From Aquariibacter albus (GTDB lineage: Bacteria > Pseudomonadota > Gammaproteobacteria > Burkholderiales > Burkholderiaceae_C): a stretch of DNA of 64,000 bases. Location: NCBI RefSeq assembly GCF_014145335.1, contig NZ_JACIVI010000002.1, positions 62,001-126,000 on the forward strand, written 5' to 3'. Shown piece by piece: positions 1 through 8,500 of the stretch; the stretch's first letter is position 1, and each line of letters begins with the position of its first letter. A program made the translations under genes and the position numbers. The notes beneath the pieces were generated by a model. It searched no databases and was not told the origin of the DNA. It saw only the letters and a program-made list of their open reading frames with translations.

Positions 1-798
1 GATGTCGGCGCCCTCGATCACCTCGCCCAGGGTGCGCAGCTCGGTGGGCTGGGCGAATTCGGCCTTGTCCGGATCCATCAGCTCGGTGCGACCCTCGAAC
101 ACCACGCCCTTCAAGTCGGTCACCCAGATGTTCTCGCGCGGCAGGCCCAGCTTGACCAGCAGGTTGAGGCAGGCCAGGGCCGCGGCGCCGGCGCCCGAGG
201 CGACCAGTTTGACCTTGCGGATGTCCTTGCCGACGACCTTCAGGCCGTTGATCATCGCCGCGCCCACCACGATGGCCGTGCCGTGCTGGTCGTCGTGGAA
301 GACGGGGATCTTCATCCGCTCGCGCAGCTTGCGCTCGACGTAGAAGCAGTCCGGCGCCTTGATGTCTTCCAGGTTGATGCCGCCGAAGGTCGGCTCCAGC
401 GCGGCGATCGCATCGACCAGCTTGTCGAGGTTGTCCTTCTCGGCCAGCTCCAGGTCGAAGACGTCGATGCCGGCGAACTTCTTGAACAGGACGGCCTTGC
501 CCTCCATCACCGGCTTGGCGGCCAGCGGGCCGATGTCGCCCAGGCCCAGCACCGCGGTGCCGTTGGTGACCACCGCCACCAAGTTGCCCCGGGCGGTGTA
601 GCGGAAGGCGGTGGCCGGGTCGGCGGCGATCTCCTCGCAGGCGAAGGCCACCCCGGGCGAGTAGGCCAGGGCCAGGTCGCGCTGGTTGACGAGCTGCTTG
701 GTCGCGGCGATGGCGAGCTTCCCCGGCACCGGGAACTCGTGGTATTCGAGGGCGGCCTGGCGCAGCTGGTCGCGCTTCTCGTCTTGGGGGCTGGACAT
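1..798 (-). CDS. maeB: NADP-dependent malic enzyme, 5' part (truncated by window edge)
   Basis: Malic enzyme decarboxylates malate to pyruvate with reduction of NAD(P). The first 266 codons are present; the rest lies left of base 1. The protein starts [12 protein letters not shown] and contains the conserved malic-enzyme stretch LAYSPGVA, then [20 protein letters not shown], then [10 protein letters not shown] (metal/substrate-binding Asp pair) and the start of the nucleotide-binding domain ([13 protein letters not shown]). The ATG at 796-798 has a GGAGA-like ribosome site about 8 bases upstream. It is divergent from a two-component pair of the type that controls C4-dicarboxylate use, which fits a role in malate metabolism. 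A fused phosphotransacetylase-like C-terminal domain is usual for MaeB but cannot be seen here. Confidence 0.93.
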   Translation of the reverse strand, partial: MSSPQDEKRDQLRQAALEYHEFPVPGKLAIAATKQLVNQRDLALAYSPGVAFACEEIAADPATAFRYTARGNLVAVVTNGTAVLGLGDIGPLAAKPVMEGKAVLFKKFAGIDVFDLELAEKDNLDKLVDAIAALEPTFGGINLEDIKAPDCFYVERKLRERMKIPVFHDDQHGTAIVVGAAMINGLKVVGKDIRKVKLVASGAGAAALACLNLLVKLGLPRENIWVTDLKGVVFEGRTELMDPDKAEFAQPTELRTLGEVIEGADI

Positions 799-1027
799 GG
801 GGAAGGTCTCCGGTCGGGATCGCGCGGGCGGGCGGGCTGGCGGGCGGAAAGGCTTGGGCAGGGCGGGTCGCCCTCTTGCCGCAGACCGGGCATTGTCCGC
901 CCGGGCCGAGGCCCGCCCGGACGGGGCAGGCAGCGTGCCCGCAGTGTTTCCCAGCGCGGGGGGCAAGCTCATGCGCGAAACTGCGTAGCACTTTTGCGTT
1001 GGGGGTCCGAATACTGGGGCCCTGACC

Positions 1028-3205
1028 ATGACCCGCGCCCGGCCCTTCACCCCCCCGACCGATGGCCCGCCTCCGGCCGCGCCCTGGCCCACCGGCCCCG
1101 GCCTTGCCGCGGCCCGGCCGCGCGCCTGGCGCCGGGCCCTGCCCTGGGTCGTGCTCGTCACCCTGCTCGGCATTGCCCAGACCCTGCTGATCGTGCTGAG
1201 CCTGCAGGCCGAGAGCACCCGCCTGCAGGAGGAATCCGAGCGCACCGCGGTCGCCGTCGCGGCCGACCTGCGGCTGCGCTTCGGTCGCCATCAGCAGGCC
1301 TTGCAGGCCCTGTCCTGGTCCGAGACCCTTGCGCCGGACGACGGCCCCGGCTCGCCCCGCGCCCTGCTGCGCGATCGTCGCGACATGCTGCGCATCGAGC
1401 AGCGCGATGCCCGCCTCGCGCTGCGGCAGGTGCTCGACAGCCCCTTCCGCGGCGTGCTGTTCGCGCCCGCCGGCAGCGAGCGCATGACCGACGGCCTGCT
1501 GCCGCGCGCCCAGCTCGACCTGGAACTGCAGCTGGCTTGCACCAGCGCGCGCCGCCTGATGCTGCCGCGCTGGTCGCGCAGCTACTTCGTGCCGCAGCCT
1601 GGTGGCCTGGGCCTGGAGGTGATCGATCTCTGCCTGCCGCTGGTCGGCCGCGACGACGACCCCGGCGGCTACGTGATCGCCACCGTCGCGCTCGGCCTGG
1701 CCATCGAGGAGGCGGTGCCGCCGGCCACGCTGCGCACCCACGAGCTGGCCCTGGTGGAGGGCGATGGCACCCGTCTCGTGCGCGTGGGCGGCCCGCGCGG
1801 CGCCGGGGTCTACCTGGCCGAGCGCCTGCTCGATCTGCCGGGCCTGGGTCTGGCGCTGCGGGTCGACACCGACCGCCGCGGCCCGCCCCTGATTCCCAAC
1901 CTGTCGACCGGCCTGGTGATCGGCCTGTCGCTGGCGCTGGCCGCCGTCGTCGCCCTGCTGGTGCGCGATGTGCGACGCCGCGCGGCGGCCGAGCAGCGCC
2001 TGGCCGAGGAGCTCGCGCTGCGTCGCGCCATGGAGGACTCGCTCGTCACCGGCCTGCGGGCGCGCGACCTGCAGGGGCGCATCACCTACGTGAACCCGGC
2101 CTTCTGCGCGATGGTCGGCTTCCCCGCCCACGAACTGGTCGGCCAGCTGCACCCGCCCTACTGGCCGCCCGAGCAGCGCAGCCTCTACCAGGCCCGCTGG
2201 AGCGAGCGCCTGACCGGCCAGCTGCCGCCGCGCGAGGGTTTCGAGACCCTCTTCATGCGCGCCGACGGCGAGCGCTTCCCCGTGCTGGTCTTCGAGGCGC
2301 CGCTGGTCGATGCCCAAGGCCGCCAGGCCGGCTGGATGAGTGCCGTGCTCGACGTCTCGGCCCAGCGCCGCGCCGAGGAGCTGGCCCGCCAGCAGCAGGA
2401 CAAGCTGCAGACGGCCGCCCGCCTGGCCACCGTCGGCGAGATCGCCACCCTGCTCAGCCACGAGCTGAACCAGCCGCTGGCGGCCATTGCCAGCTACGCG
2501 ACCGGCTCGCTGAACCTGCTGGGCGGCCCGCCGCCCGCCGGCCCCCCCGAGGCGGCCGATGCCGCGACCCCGCCCGATGCCCCGACCTTCGGGATGATCC
2601 GCGAGGCCGTGCAGCGCATCGCCGAGCAGGCCGAGCGCGCCGGCCGCGTGATCAAGAGCGTGCATGACGTCGTCCGTCGCCGCGAGCAGCCGCGCGAGGC
2701 CCTGCCCGCGGCCGGCCTGTTCGAGGCCGTGCTGCCCCTGATCCACCTGCAGGCCCGCAAGAGCGGCACCCGGATCGCGCTCGACCTGCCGCGCCGCCTG
2801 CCCGAGGTGCGCTGCGACCGGACGATGATCGAGCAGGTGCTGCTGAACCTGACCCGCAATGCCGTGCATGCCATGGAGGCGGCCACCCCGCCCGAGCAGC
2901 GTGAACTGACCCTGCGCGTGCGCGAGGAGGCCGCCGCCGTGCGCTTCGAGGTCATCGACCGCGGCCCCGGCATCCCCGACGAGGTGGCGGCCCAGCTCTT
3001 CACCCCCTTCTTCACCACCAAGGCCGAGGGCATGGGCCTGGGCCTGAACTTCTGCCGCACCGTCATCGAGCAGCACGGTGGCACGCTGCGCCATGCCCCG
3101 GCCCCGGTGGCCGGCGCCGGACCGCGGGCCGTCCCGGGCTTGCGTGGCAGCTGTTTCTCGTTCACCCTGCCGCGCGTCGCGGCGCCGGAATCCTCCACGC
3201 CATGA
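1028..3205 (+). CDS. Membrane sensor histidine kinase, DctS-like (PAS-HisKA-HATPase)
   Basis: Sensor kinase of 725 residues. A first membrane helix lies near residues 38-60 ([21 protein letters not shown]) and a second near 295-315 ([19 protein letters not shown]), bracketing a large periplasmic sensory domain. A PAS domain follows (about 340-460), then a HisKA H-box with phospho-acceptor His478 in LSHELNQPL, and an HATPase domain with N box [11 protein letters not shown]1 box DRGPGIPD and GLGLNFC. The architecture matches DctS of Rhodobacter capsulatus, a C4-dicarboxylate sensor; a divergent malic enzyme gene supports but does not prove that substrate. It overlaps the response regulator gene by ATGA. 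Histidine-kinase assignment is certain, ligand is inference. Confidence 0.9.
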   Translation: MTRARPFTPPTDGPPPAAPWPTGPGLAAARPRAWRRALPWVVLVTLLGIAQTLLIVLSLQAESTRLQEESERTAVAVAADLRLRFGRHQQALQALSWSETLAPDDGPGSPRALLRDRRDMLRIEQRDARLALRQVLDSPFRGVLFAPAGSERMTDGLLPRAQLDLELQLACTSARRLMLPRWSRSYFVPQPGGLGLEVIDLCLPLVGRDDDPGGYVIATVALGLAIEEAVPPATLRTHELALVEGDGTRLVRVGGPRGAGVYLAERLLDLPGLGLALRVDTDRRGPPLIPNLSTGLVIGLSLALAAVVALLVRDVRRRAAAEQRLAEELALRRAMEDSLVTGLRARDLQGRITYVNPAFCAMVGFPAHELVGQLHPPYWPPEQRSLYQARWSERLTGQLPPREGFETLFMRADGERFPVLVFEAPLVDAQGRQAGWMSAVLDVSAQRRAEELARQQQDKLQTAARLATVGEIATLLSHELNQPLAAIASYATGSLNLLGGPPPAGPPEAADAATPPDAPTFGMIREAVQRIAEQAERAGRVIKSVHDVVRRREQPREALPAAGLFEAVLPLIHLQARKSGTRIALDLPRRLPEVRCDRTMIEQVLLNLTRNAVHAMEAATPPEQRELTLRVREEAAAVRFEVIDRGPGIPDEVAAQLFTPFFTTKAEGMGLGLNFCRTVIEQHGGTLRHAPAPVAGAGPRAVPGLRGSCFSFTLPRVAAPESSTP

Positions 3206-3894
3206 ACGTCGCGTCCCCCTCCGCCATGCGCTCCCCTTCGCCCGCCGCGGCGGCGCCGATCACCGGCCTGCCGGTGGTCCATCTGGTCGACGACGAACCC
3301 GTGGTCCGCGAGGCCCTGGGCTGGCTGCTGCGCACCCGTCGCCTGCTGAGCGAGGCCCACCCCTCGGCCGAGGCCTTCGAGCGCATGCTGCTGAGCCGCG
3401 GCGACCGCGCCTACGCCGATCCGGCCTGCCTGCTGCTGGACATCCGCATGCCGGGGCTCAGCGGCATCGAGCTCTTCGATCGCCTGGTCGCGCGCGGCGT
3501 GCTGCCGCTGATGCCGGTGATCTTCCTGACCGGCCACGGCGACGTGCCGACCGCGGTGGCCGCCATCCAGCGCGGCGCCTTCGACTTCGTCGAAAAGCCC
3601 TTCTCCGACAACGCCCTGGTCGATCGCATCGAACGCGCCCTGGAGGCCAGCCGCAGCGCGCTCGAAGCCCGCCAGCGCCGCGTGCACTGGGCCGCCCGGG
3701 AGGCCGAGCTGACCGAGCGCGAGCGCGAGGTCATGCGCCTGGTCGTCGACGGCCGGCCGAACAAGCTGATCGCCGATGCCCTGGCCATCAGCGTGCGGAC
3801 GGTGGAGGTGCACCGCGCCCGCGTCTTCGAGAAGCTCGGCGTCCGCTCGGCCGTCGAACTGGCCAACATGCTGCGCGAGTCGGCCGCGGGCTGA
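3202..3894 (+). CDS. FixJ/NarL-type response regulator, DctR-like
   Basis: Response regulator of 230 residues. The receiver domain (about residues 29-145) has the acidic pair in LVDDEPVV, phospho-acceptor Asp80 in LLLDIRMPG, Thr in FLTGHGDV and Lys in VEKPFSD. The C-terminal LuxR-type helix-turn-helix (about 165-225) reads LTEREREVMRLV, then IADALAISVRTVEVHRARVFEKLGV. Its ATG overlaps the kinase stop codon (ATGA), so the two are translationally coupled partners. FixJ-type regulators paired with a PAS kinase control dicarboxylate transport in Rhodobacter (DctR); here the target could be the divergent malic enzyme gene or a transporter outside the window. Some 28 residues precede the receiver domain, so a later start is possible. 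Confidence 0.9.
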   Translation: MNVASPSAMRSPSPAAAAPITGLPVVHLVDDEPVVREALGWLLRTRRLLSEAHPSAEAFERMLLSRGDRAYADPACLLLDIRMPGLSGIELFDRLVARGVLPLMPVIFLTGHGDVPTAVAAIQRGAFDFVEKPFSDNALVDRIERALEASRSALEARQRRVHWAAREAELTEREREVMRLVVDGRPNKLIADALAISVRTVEVHRARVFEKLGVRSAVELANMLRESAAG

Positions 3895-3925
3895 GGGCCG
3901 GCCTGCGGCGGCCGACAATCCGCCC

Positions 3926-4939
3926 ATGTCTGCTGCCGTCCCCTCGCCGCCGCCCGGCGAATTCGACCTGATCGCGCGCTGCTTCCACCGCCACCGTGCG
4001 CCGCGTCCCGGCGTGCCGCTGGGGCCGGGTGACGACTGCGCGCTGCTCGCGCCGCGGCCCGGCATGCAGCTGGCCGTGTCCACCGACATGCTGGTCGAGG
4101 GCCGGCATTTCCTCTCCACCGTCGCGCCCGAGGCCCTGGGCCACAAGGCCCTGGCCGTCAACCTCAGCGACCTGGCGGCCTGCGGCGCCACCCCCCTGGC
4201 CTGCACCCTGGCGATCGCCATGCCGCGCGGCGACGCCGACTGGTTGGGCCGCTTCGCCGACGGCCTCTATGCCCTGGCCGACCGCCACGGCATCGCCCTG
4301 GCCGGCGGGGACATGACGGCCGGCCCGCTGAACCTCAGCCTCACCGTCATCGGCGAGGTGCCCACCGGCCAGGCCCTGCTGCGCCACGGCGCGCGGCCCG
4401 GCGACACCTTGTGGGTCAGCGGCCGGCTCGGCGATGCGCGGCTGGCGCTGGAAGGCTTCCGCGGCACGGTCAGGCTGCCGGGCGAGGTCTTCGACCGGGT
4501 CCGCTTGGCCATGGAGCGGCCCGAGCCGCGGGTGGCCCTGGGCCAGGCCCTGCGCGGCGTGGCCAGCGCGGCGCTGGACCTGTCCGACGGCCTGCTGGGT
4601 GACGTGCGCCACCTGCTGGCCCGCAGCGCCGAGGCCCTGGGCCGGCCGCAGCCGCTGGGCCTGCGGCTGGATGCCGACGCGCTGCCGCGCAGCGCCGAGC
4701 TGGCCGCCCAGCCCCTGGCCCTGCAGCGTCTGTGCACCCTGGCCGGCGGGGACGACTACGAGCTGGCCTTCACCGCCCCGGCCGGCGCCGAGGCGGCCGT
4801 GCGCGAGGCCGCGGCTCAGGCGGGCGTGAGCGTCACCCCGGTCGGCCGCATCGAGGACGAGACCGGCCTGCGCTGCGTCGACGCCGCGGGCCGCCCGGTC
4901 GCGGCCGATTACCTCGCCTTCGACCATTTCCGCGGCTGA
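3926..4939 (+). CDS. thiL: Thiamine-monophosphate kinase
   Basis: ThiL phosphorylates thiamine monophosphate to thiamine diphosphate, the last step of cofactor synthesis. The 337-residue protein shows the PurM/ThiL-fold signatures: LGPGDDCALL near residue 30, STDMLVEGRHF, NLSDLAACGA, the DLSDGLLGDVRHL segment and GGDDYELAFTAP. The start at ATG 3926 gives MSAAVPSPPPGEFDLIARCF, which matches the family N-terminus (EFDLI). No ribosome site is apparent, but GACAAT lies only six bases before the ATG, which would suit a leaderless transcript. Thirty-one bases separate it from the response regulator gene. Confidence 0.95.
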   Translation: MSAAVPSPPPGEFDLIARCFHRHRAPRPGVPLGPGDDCALLAPRPGMQLAVSTDMLVEGRHFLSTVAPEALGHKALAVNLSDLAACGATPLACTLAIAMPRGDADWLGRFADGLYALADRHGIALAGGDMTAGPLNLSLTVIGEVPTGQALLRHGARPGDTLWVSGRLGDARLALEGFRGTVRLPGEVFDRVRLAMERPEPRVALGQALRGVASAALDLSDGLLGDVRHLLARSAEALGRPQPLGLRLDADALPRSAELAAQPLALQRLCTLAGGDDYELAFTAPAGAEAAVREAAAQAGVSVTPVGRIEDETGLRCVDAAGRPVAADYLAFDHFRG

Positions 4940-4966
4940 GGCCGCCCGCACCCTCCGATCCCCGCC

Positions 4967-6286
4967 ATGTCCCTCCGTGCCCGCCTCTCCCCCGGCCTGC
5001 TCGCGCTGGCCCTGGCCGCGCTGCCCGCCGCCGCCACCAACGGCTACTTCGCCCATGGCTACGGCCTGAAGGCCAAGGGCATGGGCGGCACGGCCACCGC
5101 GCTTGCGCAGGACGCCTTCGGCGGCGCGAACAACCCGGCCTCCTTCGCCTTCGTCGGCGCGCGCTTCGATGTCGGTGGCGATGTCTTCCGTCCGGTGCGC
5201 GATGCCGAGCGCGAAGGGGCGGTCGGCCTGCCCCTCGGGCTCTTCCAGCTCGACGGCGCGAGCCGCAGCCGCCGCGAGACCTTCCTGATCCCCGAGTTCG
5301 GCCTGAGCCGGCCGATCAACGACCGGCTGGCCTTCGGCCTCAGCGTCTACGGCAATGGCGGCCTGAACACCACCTACGCGCAGGGCCGCTACAGCTGCGT
5401 GCTGACCGGCTTCTCGAACAACCAGCTCTGCGGCCAGGGTGGCCTGGGGGTGGACCTGATCCAGCTCGTCGTCGCGCCCTCGCTGGCCTGGCGATTCGCC
5501 GAGCAGCAGGCCTTCGGGGTTTCGCTGCTGCTGACGGCGCAGCAGTTCCAGGCCCAGGGCCTGCAGGCCTTCGACAACACCATTCCGCTCTTCGACTTCA
5601 CCAGCCGCAAGGGCAAGGTCACCAACCGCGGCAAGGACCGCAGCTACGGCGCCGGCCTGCGCGTGGGCTACCTCGGCCGCTTCTTCGACGAGCGCCTGAG
5701 CTTTGGCGCGTCCTATGCCACCCGCACGCGGATGAGCCGCTTCACGAAGTACGAGGGCCTGTTCGCCGAGCAGGGCGATTTCGACATCCCGTCGAACTGG
5801 AGCCTGGGCCTGGCCTACAAGTTCGCCCCGCGCTGGACGCTGGCCCTGGACGTGAACCGCATCCGCTTCAGCGAAGTCCGCTCGGTCGGCAACCCCAGCG
5901 CCGCGCCGGCCCTGCTCGGCGAGGCCGGCGGGCCTGGCTTCGGCTGGCGCGACGTCGAGGTGATCAAGCTCGGCCTGGCCTGGCAGGCCACGCCCGACCT
6001 GGTGCTGCGCGCAGGGGTGAACGTCGGCGACAACCCGATCCGCAGCGCCGACGTGACCTTCAACATCCTCGCCCCCGGCGTGGTCCGCAAGCACTTCACC
6101 CTGGGCTTCACCCAGCGCCTGGACGCGGCCAGCGAGCTGACCGGCACCTTCATGGTCGCGCCGCGCGAATCGGTGCGCGGCACCTCCTTCTTCGACCAGG
6201 CCTTCGGGGTGCCCGGCATCGGCGGCGAGGAGACGATCCGCATGCGCCAGCTCTCGCTGGGCCTGGCCTACGGCCGCAGCTTCTGA
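4967..6286 (+). CDS. OmpP1/FadL-family outer-membrane hydrophobic-compound transporter
   Basis: A 439-residue protein of the FadL porin family, which carries long-chain fatty acids or other hydrophobic molecules across the outer membrane. A cleavable signal peptide ends at LAALPAAATNG; mature FadL proteins begin with a similar NGYF segment here. The NPASFAF motif and GKGMGG-like KAKGMGGTATALAQDAFGGANNPA stretch are typical of the hatch region, and the protein ends with the outer-membrane consensus aromatic residue (YGRSF). The body alternates amphipathic beta segments. It is placed between thiL and pgpA with short gaps, so it may be co-transcribed. The substrate cannot be told from sequence. 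Confidence 0.9.
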   Translation: MSLRARLSPGLLALALAALPAAATNGYFAHGYGLKAKGMGGTATALAQDAFGGANNPASFAFVGARFDVGGDVFRPVRDAEREGAVGLPLGLFQLDGASRSRRETFLIPEFGLSRPINDRLAFGLSVYGNGGLNTTYAQGRYSCVLTGFSNNQLCGQGGLGVDLIQLVVAPSLAWRFAEQQAFGVSLLLTAQQFQAQGLQAFDNTIPLFDFTSRKGKVTNRGKDRSYGAGLRVGYLGRFFDERLSFGASYATRTRMSRFTKYEGLFAEQGDFDIPSNWSLGLAYKFAPRWTLALDVNRIRFSEVRSVGNPSAAPALLGEAGGPGFGWRDVEVIKLGLAWQATPDLVLRAGVNVGDNPIRSADVTFNILAPGVVRKHFTLGFTQRLDAASELTGTFMVAPRESVRGTSFFDQAFGVPGIGGEETIRMRQLSLGLAYGRSF

Positions 6287-6348
6287 GCCGCGCGCTGCGC
6301 AGCGGCTCCTCCCGGCCCGCGATCTCGACGTCCTGCCCCCTTGTTCCC

Positions 6349-6912
6349 ATGTCTGATGCTTCCCTGCCCCCGATCGCACCGCGCCGTGCCGACGCCCGCT
6401 TCCTGCGCGGCCATCCGGCGCGCTGGATCGCGCTGGGCTTCGGCGCGGGGCTCAGCCCGCTCGCGCCGGGCACGGTCGGCACGCTCTGGGCCTGGCTCAG
6501 CTTCCTGGTGCTGGATGTCTGGCTCGACGAGGCGGCCTGGGGCCTGCTGATCGCCGCCGGCCTGGGGGGCGGCTGGTGGGCCTGCACCCGCTGTGCGCAG
6601 CACCTCGGCACGGCCGACCCGGGCGCCATCGTCTGGGACGAGGTCATCGCCTTCTGGATCGTGCTGTGGCTGCTGACGCCGGCCGGCCTGCTGGAACAGA
6701 CCCTGGCCTTCGCCCTGTTCCGCTTCTTCGATGCCGCCAAGCCCGGTCCGGTGCGCTGGGCCGACGGCCTGTTCAAGCGCCGCGGCCTGGGCGCCGGCGG
6801 CCAGGCGCCCCGCATCGGCTGGGCCCAGGGTTTCGGCATCGTCTTCGACGACCTGGTGGCCGCGCTCTGCACCCTGGTCGTGCTGGCGCTGCTGCGCTTC
6901 GCCGGGGTCTGA
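6349..6912 (+). CDS. pgpA: Phosphatidylglycerophosphatase A
   Basis: PgpA removes the phosphate from phosphatidylglycerol phosphate at the inner membrane. The 187-residue protein has the family motifs in order: GLSPLAPGTVGTLWA, the acidic IVWDEVIAFWI, the FFDAAKPGPVRWAD segment and the C-terminal GFGIVFDDLVAAL. Three to four hydrophobic segments are visible. The ATG at 6349 is the first start that leaves the family N-terminus intact (about 30 residues before GLSPLAPGT). The next gene begins four bases after its stop codon, so they are likely co-translated. Confidence 0.94.
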   Translation: MSDASLPPIAPRRADARFLRGHPARWIALGFGAGLSPLAPGTVGTLWAWLSFLVLDVWLDEAAWGLLIAAGLGGGWWACTRCAQHLGTADPGAIVWDEVIAFWIVLWLLTPAGLLEQTLAFALFRFFDAAKPGPVRWADGLFKRRGLGAGGQAPRIGWAQGFGIVFDDLVAALCTLVVLALLRFAGV

Positions 6913-6916
6913 GCCC

Positions 6917-8461
6917 ATGGACGCCCCGGACCCGGGCCGGCCCGCCCTGCTCGATGCGCTGGCCGAGGCCCTGCGCGCGCGCGGCCTGCGCCTGAGCACG
7001 GCCGAGAGCTGCACCGGTGGCCTGATCGCCGCCGCCTGCACCGAGCAGCCCGGCTCCAGCGACTGGTTCGATCGCGGGGTGGTCTCGTACAGCAATGCCG
7101 CCAAGACCGAGCTCCTCGGCGTGCCGGCGGACCTGATCGAGGCCGAGGGCGCCGTCAGCGAGCCGGTGGCCCGCGCCATGGCCGAAGGCGTGCTGCAGCG
7201 CAGCGCCGCCGACCTGGCCCTGGCCGTCACCGGCATCGCCGGCCCCGGCGGTGCGCGCCCCGGCAAGCCGGTCGGCACCGTCTGGCTGGCCTGGGCCTGG
7301 CGCGTCGCCGGCACGCCGTGCAGCGCCGCCCTGCGCCTGCAGCTGCCCGGCGACCGCCGTGCCGTGCGCGAAGCCACGCGGCAGGAGGCCCTGGTCCGTG
7401 CGCTGGACTGGGCCCATGCACAGCCGCGGCCGTCCGGCGAGGGGGGCGGTACCGCGCCGGCCCATGCCACCGCCGTCGTGCCACGCCCCGAAGCCCCCGT
7501 GGCCCTGCTGGCCGGGCGCTTCACCGCCGTCGAGCAGGCCGTCTGGGCCGAGGCCCTGCAGGCCGAGCTGGCCACGCTCGACCCGCCCTGGCGCCTGGTG
7601 AGCGATCCGGCCCAGGGCCCGGCCGAGGCGATCCGCCTGGCCTTCGTCGCCAATCCGCCGCCGGGTGTGCTGGCCGGCCTGCCGGCGCTGGCGGCGGTGC
7701 AGTCGCTGTGGGCCGGGGTGGACCGGCTGCTCGCCGATCCCAGCCTGCCCGCCGGCCTGCCGCTGGCACGCATGGTCGATCCGGCGATGAGCGCCGCCAT
7801 GGCCGAGACGGCGCTCTGGGCCGTGCTGGCCCTGCAGCGCGGCTTCTTCGACTACGCGGCCCAGCAGCGTGCCGCGCAGTGGCGGCCGCTGCCGCAGCGG
7901 CGGGCCGACGAGACCACGGTGCTTCTGCTCGGCCTGGGCCAGATGGGCCGGGCCGTGGCCTGCGCCCTCGCCCCGCTCGGCCACCGCCTGCTGGGCTGGC
8001 GGCGCAGCGCCGAGGCGCCGCGGCCAGCCGGCCTGCCGCCGGGCCTGCGGCTGCAGCCGGGCGAAGCCGGCCTGCGCGCCGCCCTGGCCGAGGCGGACCT
8101 CGTCCTCAATCTGCTGCCGCTGACGCCCGCCACCCAGGGCTTCTTCGACGCGGCCCGCCTGGCGCAGATGCGGCCCGGCGCCGCCCTGATCCACCTGGCG
8201 CGCGGGGCCCAGCTGGTCGAGCCGGACCTGCTGGCGGCCCTCGACACCGGCCGCCTGCGCCACGCCGTGCTCGATGTCTTCGCGACCGAACCGCTGCCGG
8301 GCGACCATCCCTTCTGGCGGCATCCGCGCGTGACCGTGCTCCCGCATGTCGCTGCGCTGACCGACCCGCGCAGCGCGGCCCGGATCGCCGCCGCCAATGC
8401 CCAGGCCCTGGCCGAAGGCCGGCCGCTGGCCCACCGGGTGGACCGCGACCGCGGCTACTGA
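6917..8461 (+). CDS. Fusion protein: PncC/CinA-type nicotinamide-nucleotide amidase domain + GhrA-type 2-hydroxyacid dehydrogenase
   Basis: One uninterrupted 514-residue frame holds two enzymes that are normally separate. Residues 1-165 form a CinA C-terminal (PncC) domain that deamidates NMN to nicotinic acid mononucleotide: LSTAESCTGGLIAA (nucleophile Ser in ESCTGG), VSYSNAAKTELLGV, and AVTGIAGPGG. A linker rich in Pro/Gly/Ala (about 172-195) leads to a glyoxylate/hydroxypyruvate reductase A domain: the NAD(P) fingerprint GLGQMG at 339-344, then Arg429 (LARG), Glu458 (TEPLP) and His477 (PHVAA), with the 29- and 19-residue spacing of E. coli GhrA as I recall it. The join lies where pncC usually stops. 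The ATG at 6917 follows the pgpA stop by four bases. Both halves look intact. Confidence 0.9.
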   Translation: MDAPDPGRPALLDALAEALRARGLRLSTAESCTGGLIAAACTEQPGSSDWFDRGVVSYSNAAKTELLGVPADLIEAEGAVSEPVARAMAEGVLQRSAADLALAVTGIAGPGGARPGKPVGTVWLAWAWRVAGTPCSAALRLQLPGDRRAVREATRQEALVRALDWAHAQPRPSGEGGGTAPAHATAVVPRPEAPVALLAGRFTAVEQAVWAEALQAELATLDPPWRLVSDPAQGPAEAIRLAFVANPPPGVLAGLPALAAVQSLWAGVDRLLADPSLPAGLPLARMVDPAMSAAMAETALWAVLALQRGFFDYAAQQRAAQWRPLPQRRADETTVLLLGLGQMGRAVACALAPLGHRLLGWRRSAEAPRPAGLPPGLRLQPGEAGLRAALAEADLVLNLLPLTPATQGFFDAARLAQMRPGAALIHLARGAQLVEPDLLAALDTGRLRHAVLDVFATEPLPGDHPFWRHPRVTVLPHVAALTDPRSAARIAAANAQALAEGRPLAHRVDRDRGY

Positions 8462-8462
8462 G

Positions 8463-8500
8463 GCGCCGCGGCGGCCGGCCGCTCAGCCGCGCCGCGGCGC
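8463..8500. terminator. GC-rich hairpin between convergent genes
   Basis: GCGCCGCGGC at 8463-8472 is perfectly complementary to GCCGCGGCGC at 8491-8500, giving a 10-bp stem with an 18-base loop. It lies just past the stop of the PncC-GhrA fusion and overlaps the end of holA on the other strand. There is no T-run on either side, so factor-independent termination is uncertain; the convergent position suggests a transcript end. Confidence 0.35.

Noticed and set aside
3788..6379. Minus-strand open frame of 863 codons opposite thiL and the FadL-like gene
   Set aside because: Same explanation: both plus-strand genes have family motifs and starts, the antisense frame does not.
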